Below are positions 27,087 through 39,617 of a stretch of DNA of 64,000 nt, piece after piece. Position 1 is the stretch's first letter. Each line of letters opens with the position of its first letter. This stretch comes from Clarkia xantiana subsp. parviflora. Taxonomy: Eukaryota; Streptophyta; Magnoliopsida; Myrtales; Onagraceae. The DNA lies in the NCBI GenBank assembly GCA_036873135.1, contig JAPTYO010000009.1:21411756-21475755 (forward strand), written 5' to 3'. The position numbers and the translations under genes were made by a program. The notes under the pieces were generated by a model. The model searched no databases. It saw only the letters and a program-made list of their open reading frames with translations, and was not told the origin of the DNA.

Positions 27087-30000
27087 CTGCACAAAATGAC
27101 TTTGATCCTCTTGTCTATGAGGGTGATGATCACTTGCTGAACATGGCAGGTACAACATTGCCTTCTTCTATGACTTGGATTGTGGATTCAGGGGCCACAA
27201 ATCACATTACTCACTAGATGTAATGGTTGCACAACTTGAGAATGACTAATTCCACAAATCAGTTTGCTCATTTGCCCAATGGACACAAGTGTAGAGTGAC
27301 TCACATTGGAAGTTGCTCTTTCTCTGGTTTCACCTTGGATGATATTCTCTTAGTTCCTGATTTCAAGTTTAACTTGATCTCAGTGTCTAAGCTTCCAAAT
27401 CAACTACATTGTAAAGTGATATTCACTTTTGATCATGTCTTGATTTAGGGCCAAGCTGGGAGGCCTGTAGTGATTGGTGAAAGAGCTAAGGGACTCTACT
27501 TGCTCAAGGATGCAATACCTTCAAGTGCAAGAAAGGTGGTGGCTGCTCCTTCCATTTCAACCAATAAAGTGGATGTTTGGACATGGCACAAGAGATTGGG
27601 ACATGTTTCAGCTTCACACATGGATCATTTGAAGAATATATTGAATTTGAATGAATCCATTGATTGTATCAAACAATGTACTCTTTTCCCTTTGGCCAAG
27701 CAAACTAGATTGTCTTTTCCTATTAGCTCTTCTCATGCTTCCACATCTTTTGCCTTAATACATATGGATCTATGGGGTCCATATAAGGTTCCTACCATCA
27801 AAGGTTATCAATACTTTCTCACAATAGTGGATGACTTCTCAAGGGCTACTTGGGTGTTTTTGATGAGGTCCAAGGGTGACACTTTTCTTCATGTCAAGAG
27901 CTTCTTGATGATGGTTAAGACTCAGTTTGGGACAGAGGTCAAGGCAGTGAGGAGTGACAGTGGAGGTGAGTTCATCAACTCAATTTGCAAGGATCATTCC
28001 CTTAAATTGGGTATTATGCACCAAACTAGTTGTGTGCACACTCCTCAGCAAAATGGAAGAGTGGACCGCAAACATAGACAAATTTCGAATGTTGCAAGGG
28101 TCATTAGATTTCAAGCATCCACGCCAATCAAGTATTGGGGTCATGCAGTCCTAGCTGCTTGTTACTTGATCAACAGATTGCCTTCTTCTTCCTTGCATTT
28201 CAAGTCACCTATGGAGGTGCTCTATGGAAAGGTTCCTTCTATTGAGCATTTGAGGATTATTGGTTGCTTATGTTTTGCTACCAAATTGGCCAACTCAGAC
28301 AAGTTTGGCACAAGGGCTGAGCCTTGTGTCTTCATGGGGTACTCAACATCTCAAAAGGGATACATTGTGATGAGTATTTCAACCTCAAGTTTCCAAGTGT
28401 CCAGGGATGTTGTCTTTCATGAACATATCTTTCATTTCAGTATGTCAAGGGATGATTTGAGGCACTTGTTTCCTTCTTACTTAGATTCCAAGTCTCACTC
28501 TTACCTTGAGCTTGATTCTGGTTTCCATCAAACTCCTACTGATTCCTCTCAAATATTTGAAGAAGAAAGCATTGTTCAACCACCAATCATTGTAGATGAT
28601 GCTCCTCAAGTGCCAATTCAAGTTCCTCCTTTGAGGAGAAGTGCATGGCTTGCTCAATCATCTTCCCCTCAAGTGCCTACTTTGAGGAGAAGTGCTAGAT
28701 TGACTCAACTGAGGGCTTCTTCATCTTCTTCCAATGTTGCCTTTGGAATGGAGAGATACATTTCCCATGATCATTTAAGCCCAAATTTCACATGCTTTCT
28801 AGCTGCCATTGACAAGATCAAGGAGCCTACTACTTATAGGCAGGCTGTTAAAGACTCAAATTGGGTGATTTCCATGAAGGAGGAGATCACAGCTCTTCAA
28901 GATAATCAGACATGGAAGGTTGTTGATTTACCTCATGGAAAGTCTACCATTGGATGCAAGCTATTGAAGTCTCTCTATGGTCTCAAGCAGGCTTCAAGGC
29001 AATGGAACATCAAGCTTACACATACATTGGTGGAGAATGGTTATCATCAGAGTGCTTCTGATCATTCCTTGTTCACCAAGATTGAAGGCCAGGAGAGGGT
29101 GTTTCTTCTCATATATGTGGATGATTTGCTTATTACTGGCTCAAGTGAGAGGTTAATTAGCCAATTGAAGTCCACTCTTCAGTTTCATTTCAAACTCAAA
29201 GACTTGGGAAACTTGAGATATTTTTTAGGTTTGGAGATTGCTAGATCACATGAAGGGTTGGTCATCAATCAAAGAAAATATGCTCTTGAGTTGATTGAAG
29301 AAGCTGGATTGGGAGCTGCCAGACCTAATGAGACTCCTACGGAGTTCAACATCAAGCTCACTACTTGTGAGTATGATAAGGCAACCAAGTCCAATTTGGA
29401 TGATATTCCACTTGAAGATGCTACTTCTTATAGAAGACTTATTGGTAAGCTTCTCTACTTGACTATGACTAGGCCAGATATCACTTTCTCTGTGCAAAGG
29501 TTGAGTCAATTTGTTGATAGACCTAAGAAGTCTCATTTTGATGCTGCCTTGAGGGTGATTAGATACATAAAGGGTTGCCCTGGCCAAGGTCTTATGTATC
29601 CTTCCACCAACAAGCTTGATCTCAACCTCTTTTGTGATTCAGATTGGGCAGCTTGTCCTTTTAGTAGGAAGTCTGTGAGTGCCTATTGTGTTAGGCTTGG
29701 GGATGCTATGGTGAGTTGGAAGGTGAAGAAACAAGACACCATTTCTTTGTCAAGTGCTGAGGCAGAGTATAGGTGCTTGAGGGTAGCTATCCAGGAAGCT
29801 TTGTGGATTGGCAGGTTGTTGAAGGAGTTGGGAGTTCAAGTTACCTTACAAATTCCTATTTTCACTTATAGTGAGTCAGCTGTGAAGATAGCCAAAAATC
29901 TCATGTTTCATGAGAGAACAAAGCACATTGAGCTTGATTGCCATTTCGCTAGGCATCACATTGAATCATGAGCCATTGTTGCTATCCATGTTGCTTCAAG

Positions 30001-30127
30001 GGATCAAGTACTTGACTTGCTCACCAAGACTTTGGTGAAGAGGCAGCACATTGCTCTCCTCAAATTATATGGGATAAAAGATGTGTTCCATGAAAAGGGA
30101 GGAGATGAGAAAGGTGGGGGAATATAG
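27087..30127 (+). pseudogene. pol of element D with in-frame RT deletion
   Basis: Protease with WIVDSGATNHIT (27176-27211), then stops at 27218 and 27224, and another stop at 27446. From 27470 a long frame runs to 29971. It holds the integrase zinc finger (HKRLGHVS, CTLFPLAKQTR), the integrase core (HMDLWGPY, DDFSRATWVF, RSDSGGEF, TPQQNGRVDRKHR), RT with SLYGLKQASRQWN, IYVDDLLITGS and LGNLRYFLGLEIARS, and RNase H with LFCDSDWA and SLSSAEAEYRCL. At 28951-28961 the sequence goes from TIGCK directly to LLKSLYGLKQ. Other copia RTs, including element C, have about 100 residues between these points (ARLVAKG, first catalytic Asp). RNase H ends with a TGA at 29969, two-thirds through the final helix region; the frame continues afterwards to 30127. 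Confidence 0.95.
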
Positions 30128-30370
30128 GATAGGATACTATGGATACTATGTTTGCACACTATGTTTGCACAATACTTGTTGTGCTTACACAATGCTTGTG
30201 TGTGCTTACACAATGCTTGTGCCTTAGTTGTGTTTTACTCATTTCCTATGTACGTAGCTAACTTAGTATATATAGTTAGTTAGATCATATTGTACAAACT
30301 GATTTGGAGTTCTGTGAATACAATTATACATTCCTACTCTAAATCCTCTCAAGAACACAAGAAGCTATTA
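30123..30370 (+). repeat. 3' LTR of element D
   Basis: 248 bp; see the 5' copy. The pol stop lies three bases inside it. Confidence 0.95.
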
Positions 30371-30551
30371 CCATGCACTCTCTGATCGTTTATGAATGAA
30401 GAATATATTTGGGAAACAGGGGGAGCTGGAAAATGCTGACTCTGGTGGTGTTTCTGAAGACACGAAGATTACTTGAGAATGAGGAAAGTTCAGGTGATTC
30501 TACATATGTGAAGGTTGCTTGAAGTTGAAGAAGCTTCAGCTTGAGGGGGAG

Positions 30552-30875
30552 TTTTGGACCAGATGACAAGCTGAAGCTGAAGTGGGCTTTTTCTTTTCTG
30601 TTGATCCATTAGTTTGTTTCTATTTTGGGCTGGATTGTTTGTTTTAGGTCCGGGTTATTTTTGTTGTCTGATCAGGACTTGTAAGGACCAATTTAAACAT
30701 CTTAATTATTGGCGGACCTGTATGCAAATACGGGACCTGACCTAGTGTTATTTAGGTGATAGGTAACCATTTAAAGGAATACGCCCAGATGATCCGCAAG
30801 TTTTCTATTCTTCTTTCTCTCTGAAATTAGAGTTTTATCTGAGTTAGGATTTCGTTATTGAAAGTTAATTTGACA
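30552..30875 (+). repeat. 3' LTR of element C
   Basis: 324 bp, preceded by the polypurine tract and followed by the GAGAT target copy. Contains a 16-bp stretch absent from the 5' copy near 30831-30847. Confidence 0.95.
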
Positions 30876-30880
30876 GAGAT

Positions 30881-31335
30881 CAGAAGTAGGAGATTGATAA
30901 ATAAAAATAAATAAATAAATAAATCTAAAGAAGATTGAGAATTAGCTGTCGTTATTTACTTTAGTAGAATTAAGGTTGTTTAATTAGATTTTCTATGTGT
31001 TTTATTTTTAAACATATATATAAATAATTAGGCGGACTTGGATTAGTACTAGTGGACTCATTAAGAACAAAGAACAACATGTCTAATTTAATTAATTAAG
31101 CCTTAGTCTGTGTAACACCACTACAAATATATATCTTTTAAGTTTTAGTTTAGTTTTGCTAACCCAATGCCTTAAAATAATAATTTTTAATTTTTAAAGA
31201 ATAGATTTAGAAACAAAATTAATGATTTAATATGCTAAAAAAATTACTTTGTAACTTTACCTTACCCTCGTATCTCAATTCTGGCTCCATCTTGCACGTA
31301 CTTATTCCAAAGTGTAAAATTTAAATTAGGGTTAA
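30881..31335. other. AT-rich spacer with (AAAT)n
   Basis: Spacer between element C and a foldback element. An AAAT microsatellite lies near 30899-30923. No gene signal. Confidence 0.6.
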
Positions 31336-33380
31336 CAGGTCTTTTGGTCTATAATGTTTGACCATTTTTTGGTTTTGGTCCATGATGTTTTTTTTTTTTG
31401 GCCTAGTTTTGGTGCCATGTGTTTGCAGATTTTCTAGTTTTGGTTCGACCGTAACATTCCGTCCATTTTTTCCGTTAAGTGAAATGTGTAAATCACGTGA
31501 TCCACCCTAAACTTTCAATTTTGTTCAATTTAGTCCCTCTAAAATTTTCCTAACTTTTTTTGTTCAATTTAGTCCCGAAGTTTCAAAATTGACCCAAATT
31601 GGACAACTAGGTCCAATTGACTTAGCCCTGGTGATGCAATGTGGTGGGGATAGATGGATCAAAACTCGTTGATTTTAGGGTAATGCCAAGAATTTGCTGG
31701 ATAGAGGCGCAATAACTCGTTGATTTAGAAGAATGCCGAGAAATTGACACAGATTGAGGACAACCTCAGTATTTTTCATTAATAATTCAACTGAATGTAA
31801 ATGACGGCTAACATAGCTTAAATACTGAAAATAAAAACCTTAATCCTAGGTCAAAAACCGAAACTTGCTAACAGACCCTAACAAAAATCGATAAATTACG
31901 AAAAAGACCCGAAGAAACATAACACTGTAATTTCGACCCCCTAAACGAAGGAATTTGGCCAAAAAAAGTCAAACCCCATAGTATACTATAGGTCTTGCTC
32001 ATATTGCCGTTTCTGCATGAAATACTGTACTCGCACGCCTTCAACACTTCAAGATCTCCCACATCATTCTCTCCAGGGAAGAGAAGATTCGCCCTCGAAT
32101 CTTGCGCAACGAAGGCCAATAATAAGAAGCAGGAAGAAGAACACAGTTAACTACAGCAACATAATTTTTTCACGTGGTGGTCTGGGTGCCTACATTGGGG
32201 TCGATTTGACTTGTGGCTTGTACCCCAAATCGGAGGTCAAGAGGCCTTCGAAGTCGCTCTTGGCGGTCGGGGAAAGAATAAATCCAGGATCATGGAAGGT
32301 GGAGTGATGGTCGATCATCGTTGTGACGTCATCATCGTCAACGTACTCATCATAAATTGGATTATCAAGAACAGTAGCAGTCCTGGTACGATCAGGTGCT
32401 ATCCAATCAAGGAATCGCATCGCGCAGGATCTTCGGCTCTGATACCAATCTGATGCAGCGTGGTGGGATAGATGGATCAAAAACTCATTGATTCTAGGGG
32501 AATGCCGAGAATTTTCTGGATAGATGTGTAATAACTCGTTGATTCAGAAGAATGCCGAGAAATTGACGCGGATTGGTGAGGATAAAAACTCGTTGATTCT
32601 AAGGGAATGTCGAGAATTCGATGGGATAGAAGCGCAAGAACTCGTTGATTCAGAAGAATGCCGATGAGTTGATGCAGGATTGAGGAAAACCTTAGTTTTT
32701 TTTTTTCATTAATAATTCAACTGAATGTAAATGACGGCTAACATAGCTTAAATACTGAAAAGAAAAACCCTAATCCTAGGTCAAAAATCGAAACTTGCTA
32801 ACAGACCCTAACAAAAACCGATAAATTACAAAAAAAACCCGAAGAAACATAAAACTGCAATTTCGACCCCCTAACAAAGGAATTTGGCCGAAAAACGTCA
32901 AACCCTATAATTTACTATGAGTCTTGCCCAGATCGCCGTTTCCGCATGAAATACTGTACTCGCACGTCAAAAGACGACACTTCAAGATCTCCCACATCAC
33001 TTGGGCTAGCCCAGGGCTAAGCCAATTGGATTTAGTTCAATTTGGGCGAATTGACCCCAAATTGAACATGGTTTAATTGATCCAGCCCTGGGCTAGGTCA
33101 ATTGGACATAATTGTCCAATTGGGGTCAATTTGAAACTTCAGGACTAAATTGAAAAGAAAAAAAGTTAGAAAAGTTTTAGAGGGACTAAATTGAACAAAA
33201 TTAAAAGTTTAGGGTGGATCACGTGACTTGCGCATGTCACTTAATGGAAAAAATAGACAGAAAGTAACTATCGGACCAAAACTAGAAAATCTGCAAACAT
33301 ATGACACCAAAATAGACAAAAAAAAAAAACATTATGAATCAAAACGCAAAAGTTGTCAAATATCATGGACCAGGATATGA
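31336..33380. mobile_element. Foldback/MULE-type element 3, split by a TRIM
   Basis: Left arm about 31336-31631, right arm about 33005-33380, inverted relative to each other. Shared words include CACGTGATCCACCC, AACTTTCAATTTTGTTCAAT and GACCAAAACTAGAAAATCTG with its inverse. Ends are approximate, and I could not find a clean 9-bp duplication. Without the inserted TRIM the element is about 680 bp, near the size of foldback element 1, to which its arms are related. No transposase. Confidence 0.75.
31632..32999 (-). mobile_element. TRIM-like small LTR retrotransposon
   Basis: LTRs at 31632-32066 (435 bp) and 32451-32999 (549 bp), both starting TGATGC and ending CACATCA on the plus strand. Minus-strand primer site TTGGTATCAGAGCC (32448-32435), two bases from the right LTR, sets the direction. 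Flanking 5-mers CCTGG (31627-31631) and CTTGG (33000-33004) form an imperfect target duplication. The internal region is only 384 bp. It has a short minus-strand frame (32480-32190) with an Asp-rich stretch and no known domain. The right LTR is longer because a unit of about 113 bp with CTCGTTGATTC is duplicated. It depends on other elements for enzymes. Confidence 0.85.
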
Positions 33381-36257
33381 GTTATATAATTGTGTATCTA
33401 TATATAATATAATTCTAATAGGTGTTACAATATCATGACAAATAAGCATTTTAGACAACTTTATCTTTCATATTTGTTAAAATCACATCATTTCATTGGT
33501 CCACGTCAATTTTTGATAAGTTACAAACAATTCAAATTTATCTCTCTTCCACATGGAGCTCCAAGATGAAGGCAACACTTCTAATTCACTCTCAATGTCC
33601 GTTTTTTAATAAATTTATCAAAATAAGTTTTACACCCTAACATATCAAAATTCAAATTTTTTATACCTATCAAAGTAATTACAATTGGAAACACCCTTAA
33701 CATTAATTTCAATTGCACTAAAATTTTAGGAAGATAGATAAATAATTTTAAAGAAAATCAAACACAATAAATATTAAAAAATAAATAGAATATAAAATGT
33801 ATTATATTAAGAAAAACATAACTAGAAAATTAAATATTTCTAAGAAAATATACATATAACATAATAATAATATAATATATATGTTATTGTTGTCACACAT
33901 TTTAATCAACTCCTCAATCACTCTTCCTTTTCATTTTTTTTTTTAAAATTTGATCAAATTAAGTTTACATCATAGCATATAAAAATTAAATTTTGCATCT
34001 TATCAAAGTTATTTACAATTTCACGTAACCTTAACATTTTGTTTCAATTGCACTAAATTTTGAGAGGGTAGAGCAATATTTTTTTGAGAAAATTGAAACT
34101 ATGTATATTATAATATAATTCGGTTAAATCTTTAATATAATTTACGAGTAATAAAACGACATTAACATGTACAAATAAAATAATAGGATTAGTACATGAA
34201 ATTCTATCTATCTCATATATAATGTGGATTGGTACATTAAGATCTTTTTTGTACTTGAAAAGTCTCCAACATCTCTCTTTGCAAGATAAAGTTCGATTTT
34301 TTTTTTATTATCAGGAATGTTATAGAAAAGTTACAAACAACAACTTAGCATATATGTTCCCCTCTAAATCTCTCATACCGTATGTGCCAATGACGATTGC
34401 AGATTATCAGGTTTTTAGAGGAAGTAACACTACACGCATGACACAACGATTCAGATGAGAATTGAAACGGCGACGCACACGAAGTATCAAATCGTGAAAT
34501 TCTTGAAGTACCGAGGAGGCGGCAGTAGAAGATCATGGAGGGTGCATAGAGAGTTGAGACATGACTTTCTCTCTCCGCCATTGTCGAGGCAAACATTCAT
34601 TATGAACATATTCATTCATATGATCACATGGTAATCGTAGTTAATATTAGTACATTTTATCTCAATTAATTCAAAACTTTGTTAATGCATTCTAATTGAA
34701 TCTTGTGATTAATCTTTAGTCAATTCTACTTAATATTAGAATTAATGTTGATTGTTCTTCCCTTTACTGGTAATTGATTTTTCGATTTAATTTCAAATTG
34801 ATTTGACATTGTGTTTACCTAAGAATTCATATACTCTTTCAGCATTGTTGATATTATATTATCACTATTAATTTCAAATCAATTTGTTAATTCATTCTAA
34901 ATTTGAAATGAGATTTGATTTGTTACAAAGTTATTGAATTCATGGTTCCACGAGCCATAATTGTATCTTCTTTAATGATTTAATTCCTATTTCGTTGATG
35001 AAAAATATTTTCATTTATTTCAGTGAAATGTACTTACCATAAAATTATTAAATACAAAATATTTTTATCTTTAATTTTTAAATAATTTTACATTCTACAT
35101 GGAATATCCATATAATTTACTCAGATATCATAATTACTACTATTTTACTGCCATAATTAATTCTTTAAATTAATTAGTGCTTAATTATGATTATATGTTG
35201 AAATTAGTGTCTTCTAAATTTGAAATGAGACTTAATTTCTCCCATATCTATTTTTATTCTTTCGCCAAAAAAAATATTTATTTTATTCAATTAATCTTGA
35301 ATTATTTTTGAACTGCCTTCTTCATGGCCAAAGAGTAAAAACAAATATGATTTATTTGGGTATCATAAATGTGGCAAAAAAAGAGTGCATTTAAATGGTA
35401 TATCTGTATTATTTCTTTGGGTATGTAACCAAAATTAATTCTTCAAAATAACTCAGTAGTGCTTGCTTAATCATAATTATATTGAAATTAATTTCTTAAT
35501 AATTTAACGCTGAAATTAATGCATTCTAAAATTCAAAATGAAAATTATTATTTTGTTCCATCATTATTTTTATATTTTTACTCATTTATTCTAATATAAC
35601 ACACTTATTAGATCACATAAAAAAAAATTAAATTTTGAATATAACATGAATGACTTAATTATTTTTGATTGATTGATCGACTTAGTATATTATATATAGA
35701 AAAATATTATAGATATGTAATTTAATTTTTTTAAAAAAATTAAATGTATATTATTTAGTTATTACTTCAATGTAACACCCTTATTGAATCATATAACAAT
35801 ATTTTTATTTTTAAATTTAACGTGAATGATTTAATTTTTTTTTGGATACAAATAATAAATTATATTTAGCACTAATTAAAGTTTTAGTTATCAATTAACA
35901 TTAAAATTACTGTTAAAGGTGTGTATCTGATATATGAAAAACCTATCATATACTACAATAATTATAAGAATATATTTGAAATAATAAATATTTATTGATT
36001 TTATTTTGATCATTCGAAATAGGTATATCCGAAAAATTATAATATCATATATGTAAATATATTAACCAATTATTAGATAATATGTTCATGCACATTATTA
36101 TAAAATTATATAAGTTGAAATATTACATACTTTTACTTAAAAGTGTATAATAGTGTTTCGTTGCATTTAATAAATTATTTCAAATCAAACATACTAATAA
36201 AATTAATTATCAATATCAATAATAACCGCGCATGTAGTTTGCCATATAGTAGAATAA
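33381..36257. other. AT-rich intergenic DNA
   Basis: Nearly 2.9 kb with very low GC and no frame that resembles a gene; small frames at 34222-34458 have no recognisable motif. A TCTATATATAATATAATTC start near 33398 and a CCGCGCATG word near 36227 look like worn Helitron ends, but the needed 3' CTRR end is not visible. Confidence 0.5.
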
Positions 36258-36290
36258 TCTATCTATATATATAATAAATCAGAAGTAGAG

Positions 36291-36776
36291 ATAAATGTTT
36301 AACTTGAGCGCGCCATGTCATCATTTAAACCTAAGCTAAGTGCGTCACGTCAGCAATTATCTATCTATATCATTCTCTCCATAATAAATGGTGGGTGTAG
36401 GTTAAAGAATTTGAGTAATGGGCCCGGGCTTAGACCCAATGTTTTTTTTAATCGCTCGACACAATAGACACTAGGCACAGTGGTTCAGTTTCATGTGTCG
36501 AGACCGAGACACAATATTCAAACAATGGGAGAGATTGATGTTTAACTTGAGCGCGCCATGTCATCATTTAAACCTAAGCTAAGTGCGCCACGTCAGCAAT
36601 TATCTATCTATATCATTCTCTCCATAATAAATGGTGGGTGTAGGTTAAAGAATTTGAGTAATCGGCCCGGGCTTAGACCCAATGTTTTTTTTTAATCGCT
36701 CGACACAATAGGCACTAGGCACAGTGGTTCAGTTTCATGTGTCGAGACCGAGACACAATATTCAAACAATGTGTAA
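36291..36776. repeat. 243-bp tandem duplication inside the Helitron
   Basis: Two direct copies offset by 243 (for example TGTTTAACTTGAGCGCGCC at 36296 and 36539). They differ at a few bases, such as GTGCGTCACG versus GTGCGCCACG and AATGGGCCC versus AATCGGCCC. Confidence 0.93.
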
Positions 36777-37155
36777 ATACAAGAATAAATAGATGGGTCA
36801 CGAGAGTCTTGCACCAAATGTGTAATAGTCTTACCAAGTTTTTTTTAATGTCTTATTAAGTTGGTACGAATGAATAATGGTAATTCTTATTTTTGCATTT
36901 TCAACACATAACATAAATATGGTCGCACTTTTTTCACTTCTAAAAATCTTGATTACCAATTCAATTTAAAGAAATATAATTCATATTAATTAAATAAAAT
37001 AATAACATAATATGAAATATACAATTTTAAGTATTAATTACATTACAATAACAGTAATTTTAATTTTAAACACAGCGGCAAAATTATAAAATTTAAATAA
37101 TATTATAGTATATAATACATAAAATTATACTTATTAACTTTTAGTGATTATGTAG

Positions 37156-37159
<4 letters not shown>

Positions 37160-37236
<77 letters not shown>
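37160..37236. repeat. (TA)n microsatellite
   Basis: About 38 TA units without interruption. It produces a spurious minus-strand Ile/Tyr frame. Confidence 0.97.
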
Positions 37237-37239
<3 letters not shown>

Positions 37240-37858
37240 AACTCTAATTTAAGTATATTATGATAATAACTTAAATTTTTATAAATATTATAAAATAACA
37301 TTTTATGAATTATAATTTTACGCAATTTAATAAATAGGTTATGCATAAATTTAATTATATGAGAAGGGCAATTTTTTTTAAAGCATGATTTAAGTTGAAT
37401 TTAAATTAAAAAAAATAATTATAATTTAAATTCTATTTGGATCTTAGACCGTCATTTATTTATTTAATTAAAAAAATTATATGCGCTCGGGTTTAGGTTA
37501 TCTTCATATATAATCTTTCTTATTAGTATTGTTATTGTTATTCAATTAAGAGCTTTTACGATAATTATTTTCTCAAGCTGCAATGTCATACTTTTTAAAT
37601 TTTTAAAATAATTTATTTTTATCATACCATTAATTTTTATGTTAAATCTTACTAACTTAAATTTCTTATTTATTGTATAAGCATACCAGTCGTCACATTC
37701 TTGACTATTTTTCTTTATTATAAACATATATTTTAAATTTAAAACTATTAATTTATCAACATCATATAAAAAAATAAACATCATAATTATTAAAATGTTA
37801 TTTTTATTATTTGATATGATAAAAAATGACCCGCGCGATGCGCGGGTACAACCCCTAG

Positions 37859-38215
37859 TTAGTTAATATTGCTGTGAACAATTAATTATTAACAATAGGT
37901 TTCATTCACACTACTGTATTGAGAATAACCGCGGTAAAAGCAGCATCCAATCAAAGTAAAACAAAACAGTGTGCCACACCAAACAACAGAAGGTGAGCAA
38001 GAGATGTTCTTTCCATCCATAACCATCAAGAGCTTTCCATTACACACACACACACTATCTATCATTTGCTCCCACCGTGTAATTACAAACATTTTCTTCA
38101 TCGGCAGGCAACAATACAAACTTGAAATAAACCAAATCCCGCCCGGACAGCTTCGCTTGCTTTAAGCTGATGAACAACTGAATTCGAGGGATAGATGTGA
38201 AAATGAAACCCTCTC
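37859..38215 (-). other. 3' UTR region of the coiled-coil gene
   Basis: 357 bases between the Helitron and the stop codon of the gene at 38216. Includes a (CA)n stretch near 38042-38053. No separate gene seen. Confidence 0.5.
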
Positions 38216-39582
38216 CTATCCATCCCAGAGGGGGTCTGGTGAAGAATTTGAATTTGAAAGCAAGGAAGGGTATACCTCGTTGACTTCTTCCGAGGCCTCA
38301 TCCAAGTATATCACGTCTTGCATCGTAAGTTGGTGGTACTCTACAACTTCCCTTACGAAACGATTCTCCCGTGCATATACTGAATTCTCGTGCCCCAACC
38401 GTGCCTTCTCTCCCACAAGTGTCTCCAGTTGAACCCGTATCTGTCCAACCATTACATTTAACTAACATGTCATGCAATTAATAATAATGTTAACATATCA
38501 AACATCATCATAATCTTACCAAATCTTCGTCATCAAGGCTGCTACCCCTTTCACGATTTTCCCTAACTATTTTGTTTTCATCCTCTAACTGCCCACACCG
38601 CTCCTTTGCAAAAGCCAAATCAGCTTTCACTGTCTTCAGCTCCCTAAGAAGAAGCTTTGCTTTGGCAGCCATCGCCATTGCAACCTGTAACACAATAAAA
38701 AAGTAAGTACCACACTAAACCCCCCCAATTTCTACTTCTTTGCTTGAATTTTTCCAGACAGGGAACGAAACAGGTCACAATACCAATAATAAAGCACCAA
38801 ATAAGCATGTAAAGTCTCGGGTGAATACTGCATCTATGTCATGCAATTCAAGTATAACATAAATAAACCAAAGTTCAAACAGGTTTGCTCTCCTATCCAT
38901 ATTTCCATGGTAACTTACAAAATAACATAAGCTTATGAGTTGAGCGGATACAAGAATTTTAAAACTCAGTTGCAACATTTTCTTTTTCTTGAGGGCAAAA
39001 GGAATGGTTTAAAGACATCATTAGAAGTTACATAAAGATACAAGTCATCAAACATGAACACTGATACAAGGTTGCCACCTTACGTCGCGAGATGCCTTCA
39101 ATTGAATTTCCTGCTCGGTTTGGATATGGCTATCATTTTTGGATTCATGTGACGTGTCCTCTTGACTGTATTTTTTATCATTCTCCTCGAATCTCCCGGG
39201 CTTTTTCTTCATATGCTTTCTCGTTTCATGAATAATCTCCACAGTACGGTTCTCCACAATAGTGAGACCTTCCTGGAGACAGAATCACAAGTGAAAATAT
39301 CAAGTGTTCACCTACGCAAAACAATGAAGGTTGCATGGACTTAATGCTTGTTTATATTAAATCTCTGAGTAATCTTATGCAATAAAGTCAAAACAGACCT
39401 TCTTTACCCATAGTGATTCACACAGTGTCAATAGAGGAACACAATAAAAGATCAAAACACCAATATCCCCATATATTTGCCATGCCAAAATGCTTTCTTT
39501 TAATTATTTTAAAGCCTCTCAGGTAAAAATCAAGTTAGGTTATTTCTGATTCGTTTACCTTATGGCTACATATAAACATATG

Positions 39583-39617
<35 letters not shown>

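Larger units (their letters stand above)
25240..30370 (+). mobile_element. Ty1/copia retrotransposon D, complete ends, 5131 bp
   Basis: LTRs 25240-25466 (227 bp) and 30123-30370 (248 bp). The 21-bp excess of the right LTR is an extra copy of a TGTGCTTACACAATGCTTG unit. LTRs start TATAGGATAGG and end GCTATTA. Target duplication CCATG at 25235-25239 and 30371-30375, inside the 3' end of element C pol. Primer site TGGTATCAGAGCC at 25467-25479. Polypurine tract GGTGGGGGAA directly before the right LTR. The few LTR mismatches make it younger than C. Pol lacks part of the RT, so it cannot move by itself. Confidence 0.97.
20068..30875 (+). mobile_element. Ty1/copia retrotransposon C with nested element D
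   Basis: LTRs at 20068-20375 (308 bp) and 30552-30875 (324 bp; a 16-bp insertion in the right copy explains the difference). Target duplication GAGAT at 20063-20067 and 30876-30880. LTRs start TTTTGGACC rather than the usual TG and end TTTGACA. Primer site TGGTATAAGAGC at 20376-20387. Polypurine tract TTGAGGGGGAG at 30541-30551. Order gag, protease, integrase, RT, RNase H is typical copia. Element D and a 189-bp LTR-like piece have inserted into it. Without D the element is about 5.67 kb, normal for copia. Confidence 0.96.
36258..37858 (+). mobile_element. Non-autonomous Helitron, 1601 bp
   Basis: 5' end TCTATCTATATATATAATAA after an A. 3' end has a hairpin CCCGCGCGATGCGCGGGT (about 37830-37847), followed by ACAACCC and CTAG at 37855-37858, then T. 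This fits the Helitron rules: 5' TC, 3' CTRR with a hairpin some 10 bases before it, insertion between A and T with no duplication. There is no Rep/helicase gene. Inside are a 243-bp tandem duplication near the 5' end and a long (TA)n run. It ends about 360 bp from the stop codon of the coiled-coil gene. Confidence 0.92.

Noticed and set aside
32190..32480. 96-codon minus frame inside the TRIM-like element as a gene
   Set aside because: It runs into the LTR and primer site, and has no known domain. I keep it as a note only.
34222..34458. 78-codon plus frame in AT-rich spacer
   Set aside because: No motif, isolated, and overlapped by an equally long minus frame. Chance is likely.
37134..37346. 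Minus-strand frame rich in Ile/Tyr
   Set aside because: Made by the (TA)n microsatellite.
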